A stretch of DNA of 64,000 bases from Caenorhabditis remanei (Eukaryota > Nematoda > Chromadorea > Rhabditida > Rhabditidae). Made by a program: the position numbers and the translations under genes. Shown in pieces: positions 53,182 to 64,000 of this stretch. The stretch covers positions 3,844,001 through 3,908,000 of the forward strand of contig NC_071332.1 in NCBI RefSeq assembly GCF_010183535.1. Reading direction: 5' to 3'. The stretch's first letter is position 1; every line of letters starts with the position of its first letter. The notes under the pieces are model-generated. The model was not told where the DNA came from and ran no database searches. It saw nothing but the letters and a program-made list of their open reading frames with translations.

Positions 53182-56100
53182 TTATTCTCCTCCAAACATT
53201 TTGAAATATCCGAGTTTCACACATAGATGGACTCCTTTGTTGGCTGCCGAGACGTCACAGACATGGTCTTCTTCACAGAGACAGGAGCGGGTACGACCCA
53301 CACGACACGGTTCGTTTTCTTCGCAGGCTGGAAGAAAAAGAAAAAAATTTGGAAGGTTTTGATTGATCATCGGAATTAATTAAGGTGAAATAGCTGATTT
53401 GAGTTTTAAAAAACACAAAAAATTAAAAAATTTTGAGAAAAATTGACCACTTTGAAGGTGTGTTACAGCTTCTCTTTCAGCGCCAGCTATATTATTTTTA
53501 GCTGGGCTTATAGAGCAACTCAAGGGCTACATTTTTGCAGTTGATCACTTTTTGATAGCTACTTACGCTTTTGAGATACAATCATTCAAATATAGGAACT
53601 TTCGAGGCAAGAAAGGGAGAGAGAGAGCGCGCAGAGAAGACATCCGCTCTCGTTTCTCTGCGCTCTCTCCCTGCCCCACGGTGGAGTTACTCACTTTAAC
53701 CCTTCATATCTCAAAAGCGTGAATAGCTATCAAAAAGTTGTCAACTACAAAAATGTAGCCCTATTTTTGATCTACATAGCCATTTAAAAATGGAAATGCG
53801 GGGTTTACAAGGAATTAAGTTACAACCTATTGAAGTTGACCAATTTTTCAACTGGAAATCAATTTTTTAGGTTCACCAAAACCATTATCTTCTAATCTTT
53901 CTGTTCTTCAAGTCTAGACAACCATTTTTTCTCAAGTACAGAACAATCTGGACCAATTTTTTTTTGTTTGAAGGAAAAAACCTGTTTCAGCCAAGTGGTC
54001 TTTTTGACCAAAAGTAGAAATTTATGACTTTCGAAACAAAACATTGACAAGAACGTTCCAGAACACTAGACTACGGCTTATCGTGTTTTTTGGTGTCTCT
54101 TTTCTTCGGGAATGAAAATTATTTTTTTTGCAAAAGAAAAGATGAGTAGATCAAAAATGACGTGATGATGGGTTGCTGTAAAAAAACAGCAAGTGAACCA
54201 AAAATGGGAAACGTTGACTTTTATAAAGGGGAATTGTTAAATATTGGAAAATTGGTTAACTTCAAAGCAGTGCAGCAGACTTCGCTATATTTCAATTTTG
54301 AACATTTTTATATGAACTGGTAGATCAAATCTAGGGCTATATTTTTGTAGGTGACAATTTTTTGATAGCTATCTTGGCTTCTGAGATATGCGGCTTCAAA
54401 GATTGGTAGGTGAGAGAGCGTGAAAAATGAGGAGGCAGTCTAGCTTCTCTGCGTCTCTCACCTTCACTCCCCCTCTCACAGGATAGGTTGTCACCTTTAA
54501 AGACGCATATCTCAACAGCTAAGATAGCTATCAAAAAGTTGTCAACTACAAAAATATTAAGCTATTTTTGATCTACAAGAAAAATATAAATTTAAAAGCT
54601 TCAGACTAAAACTGAGTCTGTGGCAGGCTCCCAAAGTTGTCCTATTTTTCACCAAAAACTAATAATTCGACTATGTTTGAAGCTCCATATCTCAAACTCC
54701 TTAACCGCTACGTTAAAATTGTTAACTACAAAAATACAGCCCTGGGTTTGATCTACACAGCCCATAAGAATAAAAATATTTTCGGATAACAAATAGTGTC
54801 CTGGCACACTGTCAAAATTAGGCTATTTCCGCTTCCGCTAGAAAAAGTGAATCCAAAGATCTCTCAAATCGTACATGACTTTTTGCTTCAAAACCAATTC
54901 CGTGACTTTTCGAAACCTATCCGTATCACAAGATCAAACTAATTTATCATGTTTCGAAACCCATCTCTTTCCAAGTGGCCTTCACTTTTTTCACGTTCAC
55001 CGTTTGACGGTCAGTCTTCTTGTACCCCCAACGTCATCAGTCACTTACTATGTACTCCGATAACTTCGTAGGCACTCCGTTTCTTATGTAGATTTGTTTG
55101 GATTAATGGTTTGAATAACGGATCATTCTTTAGAAGATGTTTAAGATTGCAGGCGACACTTTCCTCGATTTGGTCAGAGAGAATGGCGATGATTGAACCT
55201 GAATTGAGGGAAATTAGCATGGTTAATTGGCCATTTAACTGTATAATTTGTTTTGTTTTGTTGTTTAAAAAGGGAAGATTGAAACCAGGGGGTTTCGTCG
55301 AGTTAAGGTTGTAGGGATCGGTGGAGATCGGCTACATTTAAGATCCCATCGCGGTCTGACCTTATTCTTCCATTTTTTACTAAAATTATATGGTTTTGTA
55401 GATCAAATCGCGCTCTCCATTTTTGTAGTTGACAACTTTTTGATAGCTTCTCACCCCTTCAAGATATGCGCCTTCGAAGTTTACGGCCCGTTCAAAATTG
55501 AAATACTTTGACATCCCGTCACACACTTGGTTCTTCTTCTATTTTTACAAAAATTATATGGCTGTGTAGATCAAAAATAGGGCTTCATTTTTGTAGTTTA
55601 CAACTTTTTGATAGCTATTCACCCCTTGGAGATATGCACCTTTAAAGTTAAGCTTGGAGATGCGCGCGATAGGGAGAGAGGGTGAGAGACGCAGAGAAGC
55701 GAGACTGCCTCCTCCTTTTGCACGCTCTCTCGCCGCTACAACTAGCCTATCTTTAAAGACGCGTAACTCAAAAGCGTGAATAGCTATCAAAAAGTTGTCA
55801 ACTACAAAAATGTAGCCCTATTTTCAGTCTACACAACCATTTAAATTTTAAACAGGTGGCATAAAAGAAAACGTCCGTGACGGGATAGAGAGATTTTGAT
55901 CTACAAAATGGGTATAAATTTGAACAGGTGTGATAATAGGAGAAAGTGTAACAAGGCTTCAAAGTTGACTAACTTTTGATTGTAAAAATGGTTTAATTGC
56001 CGATCACTGGATATTCTGCATTATATCTTAATACCGTATCCTTCTTTTGCCATTTCAAGTTTTAACTTTTTAACTTTCTCAACTCTACATTCTCATTCCC

Positions 56101-56331
56101 TTAGCTAATCCATCACCTTCTCAAAAACTGAAAAAAGTTCTGGGGAACTTTTTTTTTAAATAAAAAATTTCCAGTGACTCTCGCGAAAGATTAATCGAGC
56201 CCCAGGGAGCATATCGTCACTTTTAAAGAAAAAGAACTAAACTCACACTCAATTTCTTCCATCCGCGAATCATCAACGTATGAGCAGGAGGCAATTGTAA
56301 TGATGGATAGAAGAATGAGCAGCAATTTCAT
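53182..56331 (-). CDS. Small secreted cysteine-rich protein, 76 aa
   Basis: Two exons: 56247-56331 and 53182-53327, joined in phase 1 by a GTGAGT donor and a TTCCAG acceptor across a 2.9-kb intron. Exon 1 encodes a signal peptide (MKLLLILLSIITIASC) and the acidic start of the mature chain (SYVDDSRMEEIE). Exon 2 encodes CEENEPCRVGRTRSCLCEED, HVCDVSAANKGVHLCVKLGY and FKMFGGE, giving six cysteines after the signal. The intron is far larger than the coding sequence and made largely of family A repeats, so linkage of the two exons is inferred from phase and composition. No family recognised. Confidence 0.6.
53510..53785. repeat. Family A repeat in the Cys-rich gene intron
   Basis: A complete copy with arms CTACATTTTTGCAGTTGATC and GTTGTCAACTACAAAAATGTAG-type, and core GCGCAGAGAAGAC and TTTCTCTGCGCTCTC. 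53790-54300 is AT-rich with no gene. Confidence 0.85.
54320..55850. repeat. Family A repeats, two copies plus leader
   Basis: Copy 1 is about 54320-54590; copy 2 is about 55555-55840, with core GAGACGCAGAGAAGCGAG on one side only. A leader (GGATCGGTGGAGATCGGCTA, GATCCCATCGCGG) and a half copy lie at 55315-55460. 54840-55310 shows no supported gene; 55860-56240 is plain intron. Confidence 0.8.
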
Positions 56332-56814
56332 CTGAAATTATTTTCAAAAATTGAAAAAAATTTAATTGGTATAGAGAACGAACAGAAAATGTGGACTTAA
56401 ATGGAGGAAGGAAGGTCGAAAAGCAGGAAAAGGGGAGCAAAAGTGGGCGGAGCCTCCTATTTCCCGGAAAACGGATATTTATTATAACGGGGGAGTCGAA
56501 AATTGTGGGGAAAATGGGAAAAGATTTAAAAATGGAAAAAAAAAGATTTTGGAGTCTTGAGGGTGTGAAAATAGGGATGGAATTGAAAAATGACACCTCT
56601 CTATTCAAGGAGAGGATAGGAAGGCGTGGGTTTTGACCTTTATAGGAATATTTTGATGATATGGAATGTGCGCTTTATTGAGAATGCTCAGGGGGAGGTG
56701 GAAGCTATTTCAGTAGAGCAGATTTGCATAACCCGAGGGGTTCTGAACACAAAAAATGACAAACGTTGATAACCACGTCCCGTCGTTTTTTGTTATTAAA
56801 TTTGTTTTAAAATT

Positions 56815-57540
56815 ATATGACTGTGTAGATCAAAAATAGGGCTACATTTTTGTAGTTGACAACTTTTTGATAGCTATTTACGCTTGCGAGATATTCGACT
56901 TCAAAGAGAACCAAAAAACTGATTTTCAGTTGGGAAATTGATCAACTTTAACAGGCTGTAACTTGCTTCTTTGTAAACCCAGAATTTCCATTATTAAATA
57001 ACTATGTAGATCAAAAATAGGGCTACATTTTTGTAGTTGACAACTTTTTTATAACAATTCGCTCTTTCGAGATACAACCGCTCAAAGTTTGGCTATTTGG
57101 AGCGGCGAGAGAGCGTGCAAAAGGAGGAGGCAGTCTCGCTTCTCTGCGTCTCTCACCTTCACTCCCCTCTCGCCGGATAGGTTGCCATCTTTAAAGGCGC
57201 ATATCTCAAAAGCGTAAAGAGCTATCCAAAAGTTGTCAACTACAAAAATGAAGATCTAGGTTTGATCTACACAGCCATATAATTTTTTGTTGTAGTCGAG
57301 TAAGAAAAAAGTATGTTACAGGATGCCAAAGTACTCCGATTTTGAAGAATGAGGTATCAACTGGACTGGTTAACTTCAAAGCCGCATATCTCGAAGGGAT
57401 GAGAAGCTATCAAAAAGTTGTCAACTACAAAAATGGAGAGCGCGATTTGATCTACATAATCATATAATTTTGATTGGAAAGGAATAATAGGGGGAGACCG
57501 TGACGGGATCTCAAATGTAGCCGATCTCAACCGATGTCTA
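56815..57540. repeat. Family A repeats, ending with inverted leader
   Basis: Half copies at 56820-56900 and 57000-57080, a right half with core to 57290, then an inverted half copy and leader (GTGACGGGATC, CCGATCTCAACCGATG) ending at about 57535. This leader is the reverse complement of that at 50795-50840, so the 50.8-57.5 kb block has inverted ends. Confidence 0.8.
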
Positions 57541-58249
57541 AAAGCAAAGGCGGCAGCTTTTGCTTTTCTTTTTTTGCATTAAAATGTTAATTTCACAGTT
57601 TTTGCGGCAGGTACACATAAGACGGTTACAGTAAATATAAAGAATAATGAACAAGTATTATTTAGAAAGCAATGCAAAAATGTGAAGAATGCCGATGCAG
57701 GAGGTTCACAGTCCGCTTTTCGACTTATTCCTCGACCGACTCTTCGGCAGAAAGAGAAATAAGCCGTTTAGGTTTAAATACATCACGAAAAAAGTCAAAG
57801 ACTCATGATAACAAAGTTAGCATTTTCAGCCAATGGGCGGTGGTTTAGGCTGCTCGTTTGATCTACATCATGTTTTGAGTCAATTGAGTGGGTTGGTTGA
57901 CGTATACGGTTGCGTAAAGTGTCATTGACACAGGGTGTGACCATTTTTTGAATAATTTTGAAATGTTGAGATGGCGGAGCGCATTGTTTACGGTAGATTT
58001 TAAAAAAGTTAGTGAAAACTGTTCCGCTCTTACTAATATGTAACTGACGACGATAAAAATGTGTTTGGCAGGCAATAAATCAATTATTTTTATGATAAGA
58101 GAGGTGGATTATGTGTATTTGACATGATCATAGTACTAAGGTACAGTCTAGCAAAAATGAATTTTATAGAAAATTTCGAAAAAATTGGTCGACTTTGAAA
58201 GCTTACCACAGCCTCAAAACAGTTCCAGCACTAACAATTTTTTAAATGA
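57541..58249. other. Spacer with no gene recognised
   Basis: It begins with a hairpin (AGCAAAGGCGGCAGCTTTTGCT). The rest is unique-looking AT-rich DNA with no long open frame in splice context. Confidence 0.4.
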
Positions 58250-58540
58250 GCGTGTAGATCAAAAATAGGGCTACATTATTATAGTTGGCAACTTTTTGAT
58301 AGCGGTTCACGTTTTTGAGATATGCTCCTCTAAAGATGGCAACCTATCCGCCAGGGAGCGAGAGAGGGGGAGACGCAGAGTAGCTAGACACCCTCCTCTT
58401 TTGGCGCGCTCTCTCGTCGCCTCTCGCCGCCTCAACCATCCTATCTTTAAATGCGCGTATCTCACAAGCGTGAAGAGCTATCAAAAAGTTGTCAACTACA
58501 AAAATAAAGATCTAGACTTGATCTGCACAACCATATAAAT
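58250..58540. repeat. Family A repeat
   Basis: A complete palindrome with arms and core GAGACGCAGAGTAGCTAGAC; the right core is altered to CTCCTCTTTTGGCGCGCTCT. 58545-59200 upstream of the CHK-like gene shows no other feature. Confidence 0.8.
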
Positions 58541-59204
58541 TTCAAACAGGTGGTGTTGCGAGGAATTGAGTGACACGCTTTCAAAGTTGACTAATTTTTA
58601 GTAAAATTTTGAAATTTTTTATGGAAATTCGAATTTCAAACTAAAATTGTTGCACCTGACCACAATAGAAAAGCACAAACGTCTGCATCAAAATTTCAAA
58701 TTGAATGTGAGCGCATTCGAAATGAAATGTGCATAATAAAAATGTAGTGTGCATAAATGTGTCAACCTAAATTTTTATTAAAGTGCGATGGAGCACGTTT
58801 GTAATATATTATGAAAATTCATGAGAAAGGAGCAAGTGCGCTCTACTGCACAGAGCTCATGCTACTTGTCATTTGATACCCAATAAGACTTCCACTTCAA
58901 ATTTTTTTTATTTGGTAGGTCAAATAACTATTTCCGCTTTCACCACATTCCATTTTCTTTTTAAAATGTCCAATTCCAGCACGTGACTCACAAAATTGTT
59001 TGCAAGCTGTTATTTGCCCCTCTCTCTCTGCATTTTCAGCGTCATAAAGATAGAAAATTGTTTCGATTTCATATGTTTTCTCGTTTTTTCCCGCACACTG
59101 ATAACAATGGACTGCCCCTTCTTACACTCACTTTTTTTCGACGGTTTTCGAAAAGGAGAAATTTCAGCAGTGCTTATTGATAACATATACTTAGTTTCAG
59201 CACT

Positions 59205-62200
59205 ATGCACATCTCGAATCTTGTGGTCAGAGAGCTCGGATTGACGAATGTCACCGAGTTGGAGCCGTTTGCGACGATTAATGGGGTGACTGTGGTGGAG
59301 TTGGATGTAAGTAACTTCAAATAGTTATAACTTTGTAAAAAAATCACTTGAAAAATTTGCAGTTAAACGCATTTTGTAGATCAAATTCAGCTCTACATTT
59401 TTGTAGTTGACGGTTTTTTGATAGCTATTTTAGCTTTAGAGATATGCGCTGTGAAAGGAAAAAGCTAGCTAAACTTTGAGCCACCGTAACAAGATCATCT
59501 GCTCATTTGTCATTTTCAAAATTGCATTTATCTTGTAGATCAAATCTTGCTCCACATTTTTGTAGTTGACAGTTTTTTGATAACTACTCACGCTTTTGAG
59601 ATATGCACCTTTAAAGTTGAGTCAGCGAGTGGAGAGAGGGGGAGAGGGCGCAGACAGTCAGGCACTCTAACTTCTTTGTTCGCTCTCTCCTCTTAACTTT
59701 GACCTACCGTATCTCGAACGCGTGAAGAGCTATCAAAAAGTTGCTAACTGCAAAAATGAAGCTCTGGGTTTGATCTACACAAAGAATCTAAATTTATCAT
59801 TTTCTGAAATTTTTAAAGGTCGGAGAATATCTTCAAAGTTAGTATATCCTATTTGCACCAAATTTTCTGATCTTCGCTCCAAAAGGGTGTGCCTATACCT
59901 TCCGTTGATAAAAAAGCAATAAGAAAATGACGAAACAAATGGACTGACGTCAAATTGTTTATAGTTTTGTTGATAGTTTCGAAAAAGCGAAAAGTGAAAT
60001 TGGTCAACTTTGAAATGATGTATCTCAGACGTATTAAGACGAAAATGATTATAGTTGTAATGACTGTGTAGATCAAATCCCGTTCTATATTTTTGTAGTT
60101 GGCAACTTTTTGATAGCTATTCAGGCTGCCGAGATATGCGCTTTTAAAGATAGGTGGATGAGAGGGGAGAGGGAGAGAGACGCAGAGAACGCAGGCGCTC
60201 TAACTTCTCTGCGTCCCCCTCTCTCGCATCCATCTTTAAAGGCGCATATCTCAAAAATGTGAAGAGCTATCGAAAAGTTGTCAATTACAAAAATGTAGCT
60301 CTATTTTTGAGCTATCCAGTCGTGTCACAATTTTTCTGAAACTCCCAATTATAAATACAAATTTGGTGGTCACAAAATGAAATTCCAGGCAGCCGAGGGT
60401 CACTTCCGAGTGCACTTGGTACGAGACTCCCAATATATGAATGTGAAATTGGAGGAGGGCAGCAAGCTGGCCGCCTACTACAATTCTCTCTTCTGGCATG
60501 AGATATCCACGGCTGAGAAGATCTCGGTGCCAAGTGGACACTTTATAAATAGATTCCGTGTCAGTGATGGGGATGTTCAGCACTCGGTGTTCATTACAAG
60601 AACCGATGGGAAAGGAAGTGTTCGAGAGAAATTGGGAATGGAGGAGTTGAAACAAGTGGCCACTCAGATCGCACACTTACACGCTGTCAACTCGCGTGTC
60701 GTCAATGAGCAATTCGCGATTAATGTGGAGGAGAACTATCGGAATATCAAATCGTTCAGGAAGAAGATTCAGAAGGATGTCGTCGAGGTTCTGCAGTTGG
60801 CACTAGCCAACGAGGTGTCTCAATTCTTTATAAATCCGGCGGCGATCCTTCAAAAAGTGGGAATTCTGACGCATCATTTGGAGAATATTCATGAGGATGA
60901 GAGGGAGATATGGAATAGACATCGTGTGATTACTCATGGAAGATTGTCAGCTGAGACGTGTAAATTTGATGAGGAGGGGAACTTGGTGGAGATCACCGAG
61001 TGGGAGGTGAGTAGATCAAAGTGAGAGCTTCATTTTTGAAGGTGAAAGTTTTTTGATAACTCTGCAGGGCTTCGAGATATACGCGTTTGAAAATTTGAAG
61101 AGACGCAGAGATGCGAGAGTGTCTGACTGTCTGCGTCTCTTCACTTTGCTGCTTGTCTTTAAAAGTGCATATCTCAAAAGCGTGAATAGCTACCGAAAAA
61201 CTGTCAACTACAGAAATATAGATCAAATCTAGAGCAACATTTTTGTAGTTGACAACTTTTTGATAGGGATTCACGCTTTTGAGATACACGCCTCTGAAAA
61301 TGGGCACTTGGAGCAGATAAGAGAGAGGAGATACTTTGATTTTTATTTCGATTTGTAGATCAAACCAAGGGCTACATTTTAGTAGTTAACAATTTTCAGA
61401 TAACCCTTATAGCTGGGAAGTTATATTCCTATAAAGATATGTAGTTGAGACAATGAGAATGGGAATACGAGGGTGAACTAAAGCTTGGGTGTCTGTGAGA
61501 CGGGCGGTATCAAAATTTTTGAATTTTATATATTCCAATAGAACAAGTCAAGGGCTACATTTTTGTAGTTGACAAGTTTTCTCTAACTTTAAACGCTACC
61601 GAGATATAACGGTTTGAAGAAAGGCATCTAAAGTCCCGAGAGAGTGAGAGACGCCGAGAAACGAGGATTCTTGAAGATGACAGAAGTTCCACTATATTGA
61701 TTTTTATACCGTTTTGTAGATCAATTTAAGGGCTACATTTTTGTAGTTAACAACTTTTTGATAGCTCTTCACGCTATTGAGATATGCGTCTTTAAAAATA
61801 TCAATCACGAAAAGAAGAGAGGGAGAGACGCAGACAGTCAGACACTCTAGCTTCTCTGCGTCTCCCCCGTTTTTACCACCCCATATTTAAAGCCGTTTAT
61901 CTCAAAACCGTGAAGAGCTATCAAAAAGTTGTCAACTGCAAAAATGTAGCCATGTACATTTGCAATAAAATGAATATCATTTTGTCATGGTAGGAAATTT
62001 CAAGACTTGCGAAAAGCGATATTCTTTGTCATAAAAATGTTTTAGAACATCCATCTCGGAAACCCGGTGGAGGATCTGACCAACTTGCTTGTCACGTCAG
62101 CAGATGTGGAGATTCGAAGAAAGAAATTTATGAAAGTGAGTCAACTTTTTTGGGACCATATGCTATTGGGATCAATGAAACAAATTCCAGATCTTTCAAG

Positions 62201-62603
62201 TCTACTTCTACGCGTTGGTGGACCTTCAACCACCGAATTATCAGCTCTTGGATTTGAAAAAGTGGTTTAAGGAGTACGAAGCGGAGGCGGTGCTCAATGG
62301 GTAAGAGTACAAAGTGTATAGCTATACTACTATACATATGTATATGTGTACAACTACAAAATTCTAGAAACGGGAAAGGAAAAAACACCAATTTTCTCCT
62401 CCTCGTCAACCTATAATTTTCTTCCGTTTTCTTCCAGAATCGAGGCACTTCTCCTGACTCTTTCCGAGAACCCGGATGACAAAATCAAACGTGCGGCGGC
62501 TCACCGATGGGAGACGTCGCTGGACGACACCGTGGATTTTCTGACTGGAAATTATGTGTCGGATGATGAGCACACGTTCTTCGCGCATAAGGAGGATGAA
62601 TAA
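59205..62603 (+). CDS. CHK kinase-like (DUF1679-type) protein lacking catalytic residues, 361 aa
   Basis: Exons: 59205-59306, 60389-61006, 62046-62135, 62191-62300, 62438-62603; all in frame. The ATG follows TTTCAG by 4 bases, a likely spliced-leader site. The family layout is present: N-lobe (EGHFRVHLVRDSQYMNVKLE), ELKQVATQIAHLHAVN helix, catalytic loop, then NIHLGNPVEDLTNLLVTS and a helical C-lobe. In this family the loop is normally HGDLWxxN and the metal motif IDWQ; here they read H217-G218-R219-L and T237-E238-W239-E. The lysine region is also poorly conserved. A pseudokinase is therefore predicted. Active relatives phosphorylate small molecules such as ecdysteroids; in worms many paralogues are uncharacterised. 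Introns 1 and 2 carry family A repeats. Confidence 0.8.
59365..60320. repeat. Family A repeats in CHK-like intron 1
   Basis: A half copy at 59370-59450, a copy at about 59535-59785 with a shortened core (GGCGCAGACAGTCAGGCACT), and a complete copy at about 60065-60320 with core GAGACGCAGAGAACGCAGGC and CTTCTCTGCGTCC. Confidence 0.85.
61010..62000. repeat. Family A repeats in CHK-like intron 2
   Basis: Copies at about 61010-61300 (tail to head), half copies at 61350-61410 and 61550-61610, and a full copy at about 61715-61950. The segment from about 61430, including TGTGAGACGGGCGGTATCAA and GCAATAAAATGAATATCATT, is repeated downstream at 62660-63210. Confidence 0.8.
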
Positions 62604-62616
62604 TTGGTGTACGGAG

Positions 62617-62622
62617 AATAAA
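62617..62622 (+). terminator. Polyadenylation signal of the CHK-like gene
   Basis: AATAAA 14 bp after the stop, followed by T-rich sequence. The same arrangement is preserved in the downstream duplicate. Confidence 0.8.
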
Positions 62623-62754
62623 TCTTTCTTTTTTTGCTTTTTGGGGGATTGAGTGACGTATAAAGATAGGTAGTTGAGACAATGAGAGGAGGAACTAAAG
62701 CTTGGATGTCTGTGAGACGGGCGGTACCAAGTTTATAAAATTTATATATTTGAA

Positions 62755-63185
62755 TAGATCACGTCAAGGGCTACATTTTTGTAGTTGACAAGTTTTCTCT
62801 AACTTTAAACCCTACCGAGATATAACGGTTTTGAGATAGGCATTTGAAGCCACGAGAGATTGAGAGACGCCGAGAAACGATGATGCTTGAAACAGAAGGG
62901 TGGTACCAAATTTTTCAAATTTTATATATTCGAACAGATCAAATCAAGGGCTACATTTTTGTAGTTGACAACTTTTTGGTAGCTCTTCACGCTTTTGAGA
63001 TACGCGTCTTCAAATATAAGTCTGAGAACCACAAAGGGAGAGATGCAGACAGTCAGACCATTTAGATTCTCTGCGCCTCTTCCACTGCGGGTAATTTTTA
63101 AAGGCGCATATCTCGAAAGTGTGAATAGCTATCAAAAAGTTGTCAACTGCAAAAATGTAGCTCTAGACATTTGCAATAAAATGAA
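62755..63185. repeat. Family A repeats in the duplicated segment
   Basis: A half copy at 62755-62830 and a full copy at about 62930-63165 with core GAGATGCAGACAGTCAGACC. They correspond in order to the copies at 61550-61950 in CHK-like intron 2. Confidence 0.8.
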
Positions 63186-63197
63186 TATCATTTTGTC

Positions 63198-63330
63198 ATG
63201 GTAGGACAAAATAAAGCGTGGGAGACGTCGCTGGATTTCCTGGAAATTATGTGTCGGATGATGAGCACACGTTCTTTTCGCATAAGGAGGATGAATAATT
63301 GGAAATACGGAAATAAATCTTTTTTGGGCT
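63198..63330 (+). pseudogene. Truncated duplicate of the CHK-like last exon
   Basis: TGGGAGACGTCGCTGGA and TGGAAATTATGTGTCGGATG, then ATGAGCACACGTTCTT, a CGCATAAGGAGGATGAATAA stop and AATAAA follow in the same order as at 62505-62625. About two dozen bases around the sequence encoding DDTVDFL are missing, and the earlier exons are absent. It is preceded by the same intron repeats as the parent, so it is a DNA-level tandem duplicate with an internal deletion, not a retrocopy. Confidence 0.85.
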
Positions 63331-63569
63331 CTTGGAGTGTTGGCGGGGTGACGTATAAAGGGGGAACGGGGGAGATGGATCATTTTGAGACGGGCGGTTG
63401 TGACAATTGGGCGGATGACGTGAATACGAATGAAGAAGAAGAAGAAGGCAAACACTTGAGAAATGGGGGTGGAGATGAGAAATTGAGAAATTGGTTTTTG
63501 GATTGGGATCTACTGCAAAAATGGAACATTTTTGGGCATTTATTGGAAGAGCCCTTGGAATCTAGTTTT

Positions 63570-63665
63570 TGAAAGAGGTTCTTACAGCCGCGCTCTACCG
63601 AAACCGAAGAAAATTGTGTGCGAAATTGAGAGACTCAGAGAAAAAGAGACATCTTTCAAGAGGAT
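63570..63665. repeat. Family B repeat, single arm plus core
   Basis: TTACAGCCGCGCTCTACCGA then GAGACTCAGAGAAAAAGAGA; the right end is lost. 63670-64000 shows no gene. Confidence 0.7.
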
Positions 63666-64000
63666 TGCCATGACGCTGAAGTTACGAGGAATCTGGATCT
63701 GGTTTTATATTTTGCACAAAGACGATTTGAGCCGAGATGCATTAGAATTATGATGAGCCTTATTAGTCATTTTTCCCATTTAATGCGTAGTGTTCAAAAC
63801 CTGAAGTTTTTAGACATTAATTATATAAATGAAAGCTGAAATCACAAGGATAACAAATCTGTTTTCAAAATTTCTGTAACGCCAAAATTACCCAAGTTAC
63901 GCTCCTTTACTAACACGGTAGGACACCAAAATTTTCAAAAAAGTGGTAAACTTTGAGAGCTTTCCATAGCCTCAAAAATAGTTCCAGCATTCAAATTTTT

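Noticed and set aside
53111..53362. Plus-strand open frame over the Cys-rich exon
   Set aside because: The minus strand has a splice acceptor, cysteine spacing and a stop consistent with a secreted protein; the plus frame is its shadow.
55111..55314. 67-codon open frame MNNGSFFRRCLRLQ...
   Set aside because: No splice sites or homology in view; it lies in the intron of the Cys-rich gene between repeats.
1..64000. CRISPR arrays, operons of bacterial type or phage genes
   Set aside because: Intron-rich genes, AATAAA signals and mariner/LTR elements show a nematode nuclear sequence; the direct repeats seen are fold-back or tandem intronic repeats without spacer structure.

Overview
This is a 64-kb stretch of a nematode nuclear genome, almost certainly Caenorhabditis. 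Coding exons are short and separated by introns with worm consensus sites (GTAAGT donors, TTTTCAG/TTCCAG acceptors). 3' ends carry AATAAA. Several start codons follow TTTTCAG-like sites expected for spliced-leader addition. Gene content matches C. elegans families: a gelsolin-like protein of exactly 475 aa (gsnl-1), 3-hydroxyanthranilate dioxygenase (haao-1), a SWEET transporter, an acyl-CoA synthetase, eIF2B delta, ShKT, CPG4-like and CHK-kinase-like proteins. From memory, gsnl-1 and haao-1 are near neighbours in C. elegans too. The species cannot be fixed from sequence alone.

Layout. 1-6.4 kb: 3' part of a Schlafen-like gene with a C-terminal membrane anchor (+); its introns hold AT-rich tandem repeats and a chain of palindromes. 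6.4-14.7 kb: gene-poor, with a split tRNA-like fold-back, three non-autonomous elements, a small secreted 6-Cys peptide gene (-) and a solo LTR. 14.8-21.2 kb: gsnl-1 (+), followed closely by an unrecognised 3-exon gene (+). 22.3-24 kb: SWEET transporter (+) with a tRNA-Ala(CGC) in one intron. 25.3-28.6 kb: haao-1 (+). 30.5-37 kb: acyl-CoA synthetase with a C-terminal AKL (+), carrying a dead mariner in its last intron. 37.0-37.4 kb: ShKT protein (-), tail to tail with it. 38.2-47.4 kb: eIF2B delta (+). 48.3-50.3 kb: CPG4-like GPI-anchored protein (-). 53.2-56.3 kb: small Cys-rich secreted protein (-). 59.2-62.6 kb: CHK-kinase-like protein lacking catalytic residues (+), followed by a partial tandem copy of its 3' end.

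Two kinds of non-coding DNA alternate. One is a very abundant palindromic repeat (family A below, about 250 bp, with a GAGACGCAGAGAAG core), which fills most introns and spacers between 9 and 37.7 kb and from 50.8 kb to the end. The other is DNA with phased A/T runs resembling the PATC sequences of worm germline genes; it fills the introns of the Schlafen-like gene and eIF2B delta, where I found no family A copy.

The genes are mostly unrelated housekeeping and secreted functions rather than one pathway. The item of most biological interest is the Schlafen-like, tail-anchored gene, which resembles the SLFL-3/SLFL-4 subunit of the nematode piRNA-precursor processing complex PUCH.
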